Source of the DNA: Desulfovibrio sp. TomC | Lineage (GTDB): Bacteria; Desulfobacterota; Desulfovibrionia; Desulfovibrionales; Desulfovibrionaceae | Length of the DNA stretch: 64,000 nt | Assembly: GCF_000801335.2 (NCBI RefSeq) | Contig: NZ_JSEH01000018.1 | Span: 51,130-115,129, forward strand | Direction: 5' to 3' | In this document: positions 8,568 through 17,484 of the stretch, one piece after another | How the letters are laid out: each line of letters opens with the position of its first letter | Position numbering within the stretch: the first letter of the stretch is position 1 | Program-made: the position numbers and the translations under genes | Notes under the pieces: model-generated | Database searches by the model: none | Seen by the model: only the letters and a program-made list of their open reading frames with translations | Told to the model about the DNA's origin: nothing

Positions 8568-11500
8568 ATGGCCAAGACCAAAGCCAATGATACGCCGCGT
8601 CAGGACGATATGCCGTCCGCTTCGGGACAGGATGCGGTTTTTGATACTGCCACGACACTCATTCTGACGGGAGCCGACATTGTCGGCATCGGCGAAGAAG
8701 CCGAAATCCTCGTCGGCGGGAAGAACTATAATACGGCGCTTATCAGCCAGATCCAGGGCATCCGTGCTCCCCAGTTCCGGGCGGTTTCGTCGGTGGCCTT
8801 CCACCGCGTTCTCGACGAGACCAAGGTCAATGCGGCGCTCATACGGGAAGTCGTCAACGATGGTTATCGCCGGGTCAACTGGTCCGACGAGGACGTCAAC
8901 AGCGACCCGGAATACATGAAAAACCTTGTGCGCGATCTGGCCGAGGAAGCCCGGGCCAAGGCCGCAGACGCTCCAGGATCGTCGATAAAACTGCGCACCC
9001 TGATTAATAATGTGGTCGAGGGGTTCGCCACCTCTCCCGAAGGCATCGACCAGCTGCGCAAGCGTTCCGTCCTGGTTCAGGTGGCCATTTTGTCCGTGGA
9101 CATGCCGGCCGGCGTCCGCGAGGCCGTGTCCAACGCCTACAACGACATCTGCCGCGAGGCCGGTCTCGAAGACGTGCCCGTGGCCGTGCGTTCCTCGGCC
9201 GCCGGCGAGGATAGCCGCAAGAAGGCCTTTGCCGGCTTGCAAGACACCTATCTCAATATCGTCGGCGCGGCCCAGTGCGTGCGCGCCTACCAGTGGGACT
9301 GCGCCTCGGCCTATAACCTGCGCTCCATGACCTATCGCCGCGAAGCCATTCTCGACGCCGTGGCCCTGGCCGAGCGCACCGGCGACGACGCCATTGCCGA
9401 ACAGGCCAAGCTCGAATGGGCCATTGAAAACACCTCGCTGTCCGTGTGCATCATGCGTATGATCAACCCGGTGATTTCCGGCACGGCCTTTGCCGCCGAC
9501 ACCGCCACCGGCTGCCGGGGCACCTCGCGCCACGACCTCGTCTCCATCGACGCCAGCTATGGCCTGGGCGAAGCCGTGGTCGGCGGCATGGTCACTCCGG
9601 ACAAGCTCTACGTGTTTCAGCGCGACGACGGCTCCGAAGTCGTTATCCGCAATATGGGCTACAAGGATAAAAAGATCGTCTACGACGACAAGGAAGGCGG
9701 CACCAAGCTGGTCAAGGTCTCCGAAGAGGAGGCCTACCGCTGGGCGTTGTCTCTGGCCCAGGCCGAGGAAGTGGCCCGGGGCGTGCGCGCCATCTCGGTT
9801 GCCTACGGCAACTGCATTATGGACACGGAATTTTGCATTGACGAGTCCGATCGCCTGTGGTTTGTCCAGGCCCGGCCGGAAACCCGCTGGAACGACGAGC
9901 TGGAGCTGCACCCCCACACCATTTTCATGCGCCGCATGGAAGTGGAGAAACGGGCTGTGGCCACGGCCGAGGTCATCCTCGAAGGCAACGGCGCGTCACG
10001 CGGGGCCGGGCAGGGCATGGTGCGCTTTTTGCGTTCGGCCCTGGAGCTCAATAAGATCCAGAAGGGCGACGTCCTGGCTGCCGAGCGCACCGACCCCGAC
10101 ATGGTGCCCGGAATGCGCGTGGCCTCGGCCATTTTGGCCGATGCCGGCGGCGACACCAGCCATGCCGCCATTACCTCCCGGGAACTGGGCATACCGGCCA
10201 TCATCGGTATCCAGCGGGCCGAAACCCTGCGTGCCCTCGACGGCCAGTACGTCACCGTCGACGGTTCGCGCGGCTGCGTCTACCGGGGCCTGCTTCCCCT
10301 GGAGGAAGTCGGCGGCGAGATGGATCTGTCCAAGCTGCCGACCACCAAGACCAAGGTCGGCCTGATCCTGGCCGACGTGGGCCAGGCGCTTTTTCTGTCC
10401 CGTCTGCGCAATGTCCCGGATTTCGAAGTGGGGCTGCTTCGGGCCGAGTTCATGCTCGGCAACATCGGCGTCCACCCCCAGGCCCTGGAAGCCTACGACA
10501 ACGGCACATTGCCGAACCTCATTGACACCAAGGTCAAGGAATTCGACGCCAAGCTGACCAAAATCGTGCGGGATCAGCTTGGAGCCGGGTATATCAACGT
10601 CCAGCTCAAGCTGCGCAGCTACGTCGGGCTTGTCACCGGCCTGTCCGCCGAACTGGATACCCTGGCCGATCATTCCGGCGCGCGCGGCACCGACGAAGTC
10701 ATGGCCGTGCATCGCCGCATTCGCGAATTTGAGAAGAAACTCGACCACCATCTCGAAGAGGTCACCCGCCGCCTGGATCTGCTCAAAACCTCAGCCGATC
10801 TGGAAACCCACGTGGCCATTATTCTCGGCTATTGGGACGAGTTGCAGACCAAGGCCGTCGATCCTGACGCCGTCAAACGCCGCTACGAGATCAAGGCCCG
10901 CATCGCAGACCGCGTGGCCGCCGTGGCCGATGAACCCATGGTCAAGGACACCCTGGCCAAGATTGCGGCCATGCGCCAGGAAGTGGCCCGCCAGATCGGC
11001 ATCAAGGGACAAATCGACGATTTGACCGCCTTGCTTGGTAAAATTCGCAAGCAGCTGACCTCACGCGGGTTCCGCAGCGGCAAGGAACTCTACGTCCAGA
11101 CCCTGTCCCAGGGCCTGGGCCTTTTTGCCATGGCCTTCCACGGCAAGCCGATTTTGTACCGCACCACGGATTTCAAATCCAACGAGTACCGAAACCTGCT
11201 TGGCGGCAACCTGTTTGAAGCCCTGGAAGACAATCCCATGCTCGGCTACCGGGGCGTGTCGCGCAACATCCACGACTGGGAAATCGAGTCGTTCAAGCTG
11301 GCGCGCGGCATTTTCGGCGGCAAGAACCTGCACATCATGCTGCCCTTCGTGCGCACGGTGGAGGAAGCCACCTCCATGAAGCGGTATCTTGAGCGGGTGC
11401 ACAAGCTCCAGTCCGGCGATGACGGGCTCAAGATGTTCATCATGTCGGAGATTCCGAGCAACGCCATCCTGGCCAAGCAGTTCATTCAGGAGTTCGACGG

Positions 11501-12155
11501 GTTCTCCATCGGCTCCAACGACATGACGCAGATGGTGCTCGGCACCGACCGCGACAACCCGGCCCTGCGCCACATCTATGACGAAGAAGATCCGGCCGTG
11601 GTCTGGGCGCTTTTGGTCACCATCTTTGCCGGCCAGAAGTACGGCAAGAAGGTCGGCTTCTGCGGCCAGGGCGTGTCCAACAGCATCATTTTGCGGGGGC
11701 TGGTCGCCATTGCCGGCATCGTGTGCGCCTCGGTCGTGCCCGACACCTACTACCGCACCAAGTTCGACATGGCTCATGTCGAGGCCGAGGGCATTCCGGT
11801 CAGCGGTCTTGGCCAGTGGCTTGGCGAGCAGCATCTGGCCCGGCTCAAGGTCGTGCTCCAGGAAAACAAGTACGAGCACATTGCCAAGAAGTACGACACC
11901 GCCGCCGACATCAAGGATTGGTACGATGGCGAATTGATGCGTCTCGGCGAACAGCTGCGCGAAAATCTGGAAACCGCCAAGGCCAATTTCTATCGCCAGG
12001 AGATGGAGACGTTTCGTCGTCTGTTCCACAAGCCGGCCCTCTATGCCACCTGGGACTGGCCTGCCACGGTGTTTGACGCCTTGCGCCAGGCCGGTTTCGA
12101 CAACTATGAGGAACAAGCCGTGGCCCTGGCCGGCCAGCGCGCCAAGATTTGGTAG
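8568..12155 (+). CDS. Oversized PEP synthase-like enzyme
   Basis: Predicted pyruvate,water dikinase-type enzyme (pyruvate + ATP to PEP + AMP + Pi). At 1195 aa it is about 400 residues longer than E. coli PpsA. Visible: N-terminal ATP-grasp domain (VRSSAAGEDS; GLGEAVVGG), swivelling phosphohistidine domain with GGDTSHAAITSREL (catalytic His), and PEP-binding barrel with LLRAEFML, DFKSNEYRNLLGG, NPMLGYRG, GSNDMTQ and the catalytic FCGQG cysteine. The extra length includes N-terminal helical material and roughly 180 residues of helical sequence between IGVHP and ELYVQTLSQG. ATG 8568 is preceded by AAGGAGGGG; an in-frame start at 8505 lacks this. It lies 77 bases after the carboxylase and is probably co-transcribed; a terminator follows. 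Confidence 0.9.
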   Translation: MAKTKANDTPRQDDMPSASGQDAVFDTATTLILTGADIVGIGEEAEILVGGKNYNTALISQIQGIRAPQFRAVSSVAFHRVLDETKVNAALIREVVNDGYRRVNWSDEDVNSDPEYMKNLVRDLAEEARAKAADAPGSSIKLRTLINNVVEGFATSPEGIDQLRKRSVLVQVAILSVDMPAGVREAVSNAYNDICREAGLEDVPVAVRSSAAGEDSRKKAFAGLQDTYLNIVGAAQCVRAYQWDCASAYNLRSMTYRREAILDAVALAERTGDDAIAEQAKLEWAIENTSLSVCIMRMINPVISGTAFAADTATGCRGTSRHDLVSIDASYGLGEAVVGGMVTPDKLYVFQRDDGSEVVIRNMGYKDKKIVYDDKEGGTKLVKVSEEEAYRWALSLAQAEEVARGVRAISVAYGNCIMDTEFCIDESDRLWFVQARPETRWNDELELHPHTIFMRRMEVEKRAVATAEVILEGNGASRGAGQGMVRFLRSALELNKIQKGDVLAAERTDPDMVPGMRVASAILADAGGDTSHAAITSRELGIPAIIGIQRAETLRALDGQYVTVDGSRGCVYRGLLPLEEVGGEMDLSKLPTTKTKVGLILADVGQALFLSRLRNVPDFEVGLLRAEFMLGNIGVHPQALEAYDNGTLPNLIDTKVKEFDAKLTKIVRDQLGAGYINVQLKLRSYVGLVTGLSAELDTLADHSGARGTDEVMAVHRRIREFEKKLDHHLEEVTRRLDLLKTSADLETHVAIILGYWDELQTKAVDPDAVKRRYEIKARIADRVAAVADEPMVKDTLAKIAAMRQEVARQIGIKGQIDDLTALLGKIRKQLTSRGFRSGKELYVQTLSQGLGLFAMAFHGKPILYRTTDFKSNEYRNLLGGNLFEALEDNPMLGYRGVSRNIHDWEIESFKLARGIFGGKNLHIMLPFVRTVEEATSMKRYLERVHKLQSGDDGLKMFIMSEIPSNAILAKQFIQEFDGFSIGSNDMTQMVLGTDRDNPALRHIYDEEDPAVVWALLVTIFAGQKYGKKVGFCGQGVSNSIILRGLVAIAGIVCASVVPDTYYRTKFDMAHVEAEGIPVSGLGQWLGEQHLARLKVVLQENKYEHIAKKYDTAADIKDWYDGELMRLGEQLRENLETAKANFYRQEMETFRRLFHKPALYATWDWPATVFDALRQAGFDNYEEQAVALAGQRAKIW

Positions 12156-12244
12156 GTTCCCCTGGCGCGGGGAACCGGGGAGCGGGCTAGCGTGCTCCTT
12201 GCGGTCTTCCAACCAAGGCTGCCCTGACGTTGCCTGTCAATGCA

Positions 12245-12283
12245 AAGCGGCCTCCGGCATCTGCCCGGAGGCCGCTTTTCTTT
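12245..12283 (+). terminator. Rho-independent terminator after the PEP synthase-like gene
   Basis: A perfect 13-bp GC-rich stem (12245-12257 with 12265-12277), a 7-base loop and a T-rich tail (TTTTCTTT). It closes the birA-carboxylase-synthase unit; the converging M23 peptidase gene ends about 80 bases further on. Confidence 0.9.
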
Positions 12284-12365
12284 GCTTGTCTGGCGGAAGC
12301 CGGGACTCCGGTCCGGCGGGGAGCAGCCAGTTTTTAGAGGCAGCGAGGGCTGCGGACGGGCCCGA

Positions 12366-13664
12366 TTACAGCTTGCTTAAAATGTTGTCGTCGATCCAGT
12401 GCTGGTCCCACCATTCGATGGGCGAGGTTTCCTGGCCATCGAGCAGGACGCCAAAGTGCAGGTGGTCGCCGCCGGCCAGGCCGGAGACGCCGGTCTTGCC
12501 GAGGATTTCCCCTTTCTTGATATCCTGGCCGACCTTGGCGTCGATCTGGCGCAAGTGGGCGTAGAGGGTCTGGAGTCCCAGGCCGTGGTCAATGATCACG
12601 GTTTCCCCGTAGATACCGAGAAATCCGGTAAAGACGACCTTGCCGGAATTGGCGGCCGGCACCGGCGCTCCTTCAAGGGAGGCCAGATCCACGCCCATGT
12701 GGGTCTGCTGGTCGATTTCCTTGTTCTGATAATAATAGGTCCGATGATCGCCGAAACCGGCCCGGGGCGCGGCATTGGGCAGGCGCAGGAAGGCCTTTTT
12801 ATCCCAGAGCATGGTCGGGGCGCTTTTCTGGGCCAGTTCTTTGAGAAACACGCCGTTCTGCCGGCGGATATCGTTGTTGACCTTGAGATAGATCTGCAGG
12901 TTGTCACGGGTGTCGGTTATGATGTCGTAGTATTGCGGCATCTTCGACTCGAGGAAATTGTCAGAGATGTTGAGCTTGTCCTGGCGAAACTTTCTTGGAA
13001 TGGCCTGATAGCGAAAAGAGGCCACGCCGATGTTGCCGGCCTTGTCCGTGACCTTGACCTTGGGCACGAAGTCTTTGGGGTCCATGTTGTAGGGGAAGAC
13101 GTAGAGGCCGAAGTATTTGCCGTTGTCGAGTTTGTAGGCCGGATAGAAATCGTTGCCGACCACGACGCCGGCGCTTTCCGGAGCTTCGTTGACCGAGAAG
13201 GAGACGGCCCCGACCCCGCCCTGGCGGACATTGTGGGCCAGACTGGTCACGTCGACGCGGGGCGGGATGGTGTCCAGGGTGTATTGCCGGGTCACGGCGG
13301 CGATGTTGCCTGCGCTGAAATTGGCAATGGAACGGTCCGTGGCGGTGATGGTCAGGGTAAAGGGACCGTCGCGCAGCCCGGCCGGCTCGAGGGTGAATTT
13401 TTCCACGGCTTCGCGCACAGGATTGGCGTAGGTGGTATCAAGCAGGGTGATCTGCTTGTCGGACTGGGTGACCACGACTTTGGCGCTTTTCAGTCCCGAG
13501 CCGGCATCGCGCAGGGTCAGGGTGAATTCGCGCTTGGGCGCGGCCACATCGCTTTCCGGAGCCAGGGTGATCTCCGGTTTGACTCTGTCGGTGAGCAGCA
13601 GATAGCCGGCTGCGCCGCCGGCCAGGGCCAGAATCAGGAAAACGCCGAAAACAAGTCTCTTCAT
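12366..13664 (-). CDS. M23 family metallopeptidase with membrane anchor
   Basis: Probable periplasmic peptidoglycan DD-endopeptidase, 432 aa. An uncleaved signal or anchor helix (residues about 4-24) is followed by beta-rich Ig-like segments and a C-terminal LytM/M23 domain. The zinc ligands are present: HMGVD (His and Asp), then LYAHL and HLHFG (HxH), so unlike the EnvC-like protein at 51328 this one should be catalytically active. ATG 13664 (MKRLVFG) has GGGGAGG just upstream; a start 10 codons earlier is less likely. It is divergent from the mechanosensitive channel gene with about 150 bases between, which must hold both promoters. Substrate bond specificity cannot be read from the sequence. 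Confidence 0.92.
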   Translation of the reverse strand: MKRLVFGVFLILALAGGAAGYLLLTDRVKPEITLAPESDVAAPKREFTLTLRDAGSGLKSAKVVVTQSDKQITLLDTTYANPVREAVEKFTLEPAGLRDGPFTLTITATDRSIANFSAGNIAAVTRQYTLDTIPPRVDVTSLAHNVRQGGVGAVSFSVNEAPESAGVVVGNDFYPAYKLDNGKYFGLYVFPYNMDPKDFVPKVKVTDKAGNIGVASFRYQAIPRKFRQDKLNISDNFLESKMPQYYDIITDTRDNLQIYLKVNNDIRRQNGVFLKELAQKSAPTMLWDKKAFLRLPNAAPRAGFGDHRTYYYQNKEIDQQTHMGVDLASLEGAPVPAANSGKVVFTGFLGIYGETVIIDHGLGLQTLYAHLRQIDAKVGQDIKKGEILGKTGVSGLAGGDHLHFGVLLDGQETSPIEWWDQHWIDDNILSKL

Positions 13665-13818
13665 CTTTAGCCTCCCCATGATTGGGCAGGTCACTCCATA
13701 CCGACCCGGTCTTGGCAGCGCAAGCCCGGCGCGGGGTGTTACGGAGGGACTTGCCCTTGATGCGCCGGACGGGCTAGGATTCGTTCATTGAAATGATCAC
13801 AAGATCAGGAGCATACCA

Positions 13819-16170
13819 ATGGGGCGAATATGGTCGAACTGGATCAGTGGAGGCGTTCTGGCTCTGTTTCTGGTCCTTGTTTCCGGACAGGGAACCGTCG
13901 CCGCAACGCCGGAAGAGGATGGCCTTTGGCGTTCCATTGCCGAGGGGCTCAGCCAGAGCATCGCCATCAAGCGCCAGGAACTCACCCGGATACGACAGCA
14001 TCTGCCAGAACGGAAGGCCCAGTTGGCAGGCGATTTGTCTCGGATCAGCAGCCGTCTGGACCAGTTGCTCCTGCTGCGGGGCGTGGCCGGGGAGACTCCC
14101 TGGGCCTCCAGAACACTGCTCCTCCAATTTGCCGAATTGTCCCATGCCGTCAGTGCCGCCCGCAGTCCGCTGGAGGACGTGCAGGACACCTTGGCCCGCA
14201 CCAAGCAGGAGTATACCACCCTGCGCCAGATCCGCGCCCAGAATGCCAGCCGGGAGTATGCCGAGCTTGTGAATGAGGAGTTGGCCGGTCCGGGGCATGA
14301 CTTCAAGGAACTCAAACACGATGTGGACACGGTCAAGACCGAGGTGGACGACGCCCTGGGCCAGGCTACGGCCTTGTCGAGTGATATCCAGGCCGCCCAC
14401 ACCGATGAGGTCGCCCGCTTTATCGAGGTTTTTGGCCAGACCTATTTTGCCTCGTCGGGTTCGCTGCTGCGTCCGGCCAATTTGAGCGCGATGCTTGATG
14501 ATCTCCAGGAGTGGGCCGATGCCGGTCCACGTTTCTGGGGGCCGATACTGGCGGTCATGCCCTGGGGTGCGTTTCTTGGCCTGACGCTCCTCGATAGCGC
14601 CGTGGCGTTGGGGCTTCTCCGATTGCTCCTGCGCCGTCGGCCGGAAACGTGGCAGGCCCTGCGGCTGGGATTCATCTGGCTGGCTCTTGGTCTCGGACTG
14701 TTTGCGGCCCGCTGTACGCTGCTGTTTATCGCCAGCCAGTTTGTTGCGCTGACCTGGGCTGCGGTCATGGCCTATGGCCTGTTTTTACTCGCCAGGGGCG
14801 GCCGCGTTTTACCGGTGCTGTTCGCTTGCTTTCTGGCTGGCGTCGCTCTGGACATGTTCAATCTGCCGGGCTCAGTGGTGTGTGCGCTGTGGACAGTGAT
14901 TGCCGGGCTTGGCGCCTGGCGGCTGGGCCGGTGTGGATCGTGCCGCTGTCTGACGTTGTGGCTGCTTGCCGGCGCGGCCGTGGCCAGCCTGTGCGGTTTC
15001 GGGCCACAGGCGCTCTTTGTGGTCCAGGCCTTTTTCATGCTGCATCTGGCTGTCTACATCTCCGGCACGGTGCAACGAGGTTTGAGCGCCCTGGCCGGCG
15101 GCCGGGAACGTTCCCTGGCCCAGCTGGCCCAACCCCTGGCCGCCACCGTGCTGGCGGCTCTCTTCATCGCCTGGGTACTGGTGTTCATGGGGGGGCCGGG
15201 GCTTGTGGAACATGTCTTTGGCCTGGACGTTGTCCTCGGCAAGGCCGTCATCTCTTTGGAGGCCGTCTCCTGGCTGATCATCAGTTTCTTTCTGCTGCGG
15301 CTCGTTCAGGCTTGGTTCCAAGAAGTGCTGATCCTGGTCAATTTTCGGGGCAAACCCATGGATCCAGGACTGGCCCATACCGTGGGTGCGGCCTTTTCCT
15401 ATGTGACCTGGACGGGGTACATGCTTTTCGCCCTGCGTCTGTTCGAAGTGCCGCTTGGGGCCTTGACCTGGATTGCCAGCGGCCTGTCGGTCGGCATCGG
15501 CTTTGGCCTCAAGGACATCGTCAACAACTTCATAAGCGGGCTGATCATCATGTTCGGCGGGACGGTCAAGAAGGGCGACATCATCCAGCAGGGCAAAAAC
15601 CTCGGCGAAGTGGTCGATTTGTCGGTGCGAAACACCATTGTGCGCACACTCGACAACACGACGGTCATCATTCCCAATTCAAGCTTCCTGCGCGGCGAAA
15701 TTGTCAACCTGTCTTATCATGGCACCACCATGCGCCTGACCATTCCGGTAACGGTGGCTCCTGGCACAAAGATCAAAAAAATTAAAAAACTCCTGCTAGC
15801 CATTGCCAAGGAACACAAAGACGTGCTCAAGCAGCCAGGTCCGGAAGTGTTGCTGCGTTCCTTTGGCCGTTATGGACTGGAGTTCGATTTGCAAGTGTGG
15901 ATTGACAACTTCATCAAAAAATTCAATGTCCAGTCAGAGCTTGCAATCATTATTGATCAATCTTTTCAAGAGAATAAGATCCTCGTACCGTTCCAGGGCG
16001 TCAAGGTGAAATACAAGCCCATGGGAACCGAGGAAATGCAGCTGGAAGCCAGTCGGGAGGCTTTGCGACAAAAGCGCGGACAGGTTTTTGGCCGGGTGCG
16101 TCTGCTTCGCCGGGTACATGCCAGACGCCGCTGGCCGACGCCGACGGCAGTGGCCGGAGGGGAGGAGTGA
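13819..16170 (+). CDS. MscS family mechanosensitive ion channel, large form
   Basis: Inner-membrane channel that opens under membrane tension during osmotic downshock. At 783 aa it belongs to the large MscK/YbdG-like forms: a signal peptide (residues 1-28), a periplasmic helical domain to about residue 230, multiple transmembrane helices, and a C-terminal MscS core. The core shows the glycine/alanine-rich pore helix GLSVGIGFGLKDIVNN and the beta domain (GDIIQQGKNLGEVVDLSVR; IPNSSFL). AGGAG lies about 9 bases before ATG 13819. Its stop overlaps the start of the receptor-channel gene, so the two are translationally coupled. Confidence 0.93.
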   Translation: MGRIWSNWISGGVLALFLVLVSGQGTVAATPEEDGLWRSIAEGLSQSIAIKRQELTRIRQHLPERKAQLAGDLSRISSRLDQLLLLRGVAGETPWASRTLLLQFAELSHAVSAARSPLEDVQDTLARTKQEYTTLRQIRAQNASREYAELVNEELAGPGHDFKELKHDVDTVKTEVDDALGQATALSSDIQAAHTDEVARFIEVFGQTYFASSGSLLRPANLSAMLDDLQEWADAGPRFWGPILAVMPWGAFLGLTLLDSAVALGLLRLLLRRRPETWQALRLGFIWLALGLGLFAARCTLLFIASQFVALTWAAVMAYGLFLLARGGRVLPVLFACFLAGVALDMFNLPGSVVCALWTVIAGLGAWRLGRCGSCRCLTLWLLAGAAVASLCGFGPQALFVVQAFFMLHLAVYISGTVQRGLSALAGGRERSLAQLAQPLAATVLAALFIAWVLVFMGGPGLVEHVFGLDVVLGKAVISLEAVSWLIISFFLLRLVQAWFQEVLILVNFRGKPMDPGLAHTVGAAFSYVTWTGYMLFALRLFEVPLGALTWIASGLSVGIGFGLKDIVNNFISGLIIMFGGTVKKGDIIQQGKNLGEVVDLSVRNTIVRTLDNTTVIIPNSSFLRGEIVNLSYHGTTMRLTIPVTVAPGTKIKKIKKLLLAIAKEHKDVLKQPGPEVLLRSFGRYGLEFDLQVWIDNFIKKFNVQSELAIIIDQSFQENKILVPFQGVKVKYKPMGTEEMQLEASREALRQKRGQVFGRVRLLRRVHARRRWPTPTAVAGGEE

Positions 16171-17288
16171 TGCGGCGATTGGTCGGAACGCTGCTTTTGT
16201 GCGGGATGCTTTTTTTCGGACTGCTGGCCCAACCGGGGGGGGGGGCGACGGCGTTGCCGTTGCCCGATCCCTCTCTGGCCGGCAGGAAGCTGGCCGTGGG
16301 CGTGTTCATTGCCCCGCCGTTTCTGGAAAAGGACGCCAATGGCCGCTATTTCGGCCTGGCCTATGATCTATGGGCTGATGTGGCCCGGGATATCGGCGTC
16401 ACCTATACGCTTCAGGAATTTGATCTGGAAGGGCTGCTTGAGGCTGTACGCCTGGGTACGATCGATGTGGGTATTTCAGCCCTGTCGCTGACGCCCGAGC
16501 GTGAAACGGTGATGGATTTTTCCCAGCCGTTTTACTATTCGGGCCTGGGCATAGCCGTGCCGGTAAAGTCGGAGAGCGTGGCCCTGCGCATTATCGAGGC
16601 GATCTTTTCCGAGCAGTTGTTGCTCTATGTCGGGTCGCTGGCGGCGCTTTTACTGGTTGTCGGCGTCTTGATCTGGGTGGTTGAGCGCCGTCGCAACCCC
16701 GCCCATTTCCGACCGGGCGGCAAGGGCATTGGCGACGGTATGTGGTGGTCGGCAGTCACCATGACTTCTGTCGGCTATGGAGACGCCACACCCAAGACCC
16801 TGGTTGGCCGAGTGATGGGCATGGTCTGGATGTTCGCCTCCGTGGTATTGCTCGCCTCCTTTACTGCCGGCATCACCTCCTCTTTGACCTTGAACAACCT
16901 GCTTGGTCGGGTGCAGGGGCCAGCTGACCTACACAAGGTCCGCACCGGTGTTGTGGCGGACAGTTCCGGCGAAGAGGAACTCATCGCCGGCCACATCGGC
17001 ATCCGGCGCTATCCATCGGTGGAAGAGGGCCTGGCGGCCCTTGTGGCTGGCAATCTCGACGCCTTCGTCCACGACCAGCCCATTCTCCACTATTACCAGC
17101 ATAAGGATTACACCGGCGACGTTCACATTCTGCCCGGTTTTTTCGACCCGCAACTCTATGGCTTCGCCTTCCCGCGTGGGTCTGAGCTCCGCAAATCCGT
17201 CAATGTCGCTCTTCTAAGGCGGCTGGAAAACACCGGCTACCGTGCCCGGCTGTTCGGGCCGTATCTTGGCAAACAGGCCGTTCAATAG
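16170..17288 (+). CDS. Prokaryotic ionotropic glutamate receptor-type potassium channel
   Basis: Ligand-gated channel of the GluR0 type, 372 aa. A signal peptide is followed by the first half of a family-3 solute-binding domain (to about residue 140), transmembrane helix 1 (about 152-170), a pore loop TMTSVGYGDATP (198-208, matching the K+ filter TVGYG), helix 2 (about 214-235), and the second half of the binding domain. This is the full S1-TM-P-TM-S2 layout; the ligand is presumably an amino acid. ATG 16170 shares one base with the channel stop; GTG 16167 is an alternative. GGAGGGG is upstream. A run of eleven G residues (16235-16245) lies in the signal-peptide region. A simple potassium channel is unlikely because both binding-domain halves are present. 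Confidence 0.9.
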   Translation: MRRLVGTLLLCGMLFFGLLAQPGGGATALPLPDPSLAGRKLAVGVFIAPPFLEKDANGRYFGLAYDLWADVARDIGVTYTLQEFDLEGLLEAVRLGTIDVGISALSLTPERETVMDFSQPFYYSGLGIAVPVKSESVALRIIEAIFSEQLLLYVGSLAALLLVVGVLIWVVERRRNPAHFRPGGKGIGDGMWWSAVTMTSVGYGDATPKTLVGRVMGMVWMFASVVLLASFTAGITSSLTLNNLLGRVQGPADLHKVRTGVVADSSGEEELIAGHIGIRRYPSVEEGLAALVAGNLDAFVHDQPILHYYQHKDYTGDVHILPGFFDPQLYGFAFPRGSELRKSVNVALLRRLENTGYRARLFGPYLGKQAVQ

Positions 17289-17335
17289 TCTTTTCTCGGG
17301 CAGAGGGCGCTTGTGGCCAGTGTTGGGCGTGTCGA

Positions 17336-17397
17336 CGTTACATCTTGGCGTGAAGGTCGTTAACATCTTGACTTTTAGTGATAATGGGTGGATAGAA
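17336..17397 (+). promoter_or_regulatory. Candidate promoter with paired direct repeats before the RND genes
   Basis: CGTTACATCTTG (17336-17347) and CGTTAACATCTTG (17358-17370) are near-identical and spaced about two helical turns apart. The second runs into TTGACT (17368-17373), a good -35 box, followed after 17 bases by GATAGA, a poor -10. A dimeric regulator site is possible; this is inference. Confidence 0.35.
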
Positions 17398-17484
17398 ACG
17401 GTATTTGCCGAGTGCCTTCATGACGGATGCGCTGCTTGGCGTCTCGCGTCAGGAGTGTGTTTCAAACGAGAGGAGACCGCATCC

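Noticed and set aside
12399..13670. 423-codon open frame antisense to the M23 peptidase
   Set aside because: No start signal or family similarity; the minus strand has the zinc motifs.
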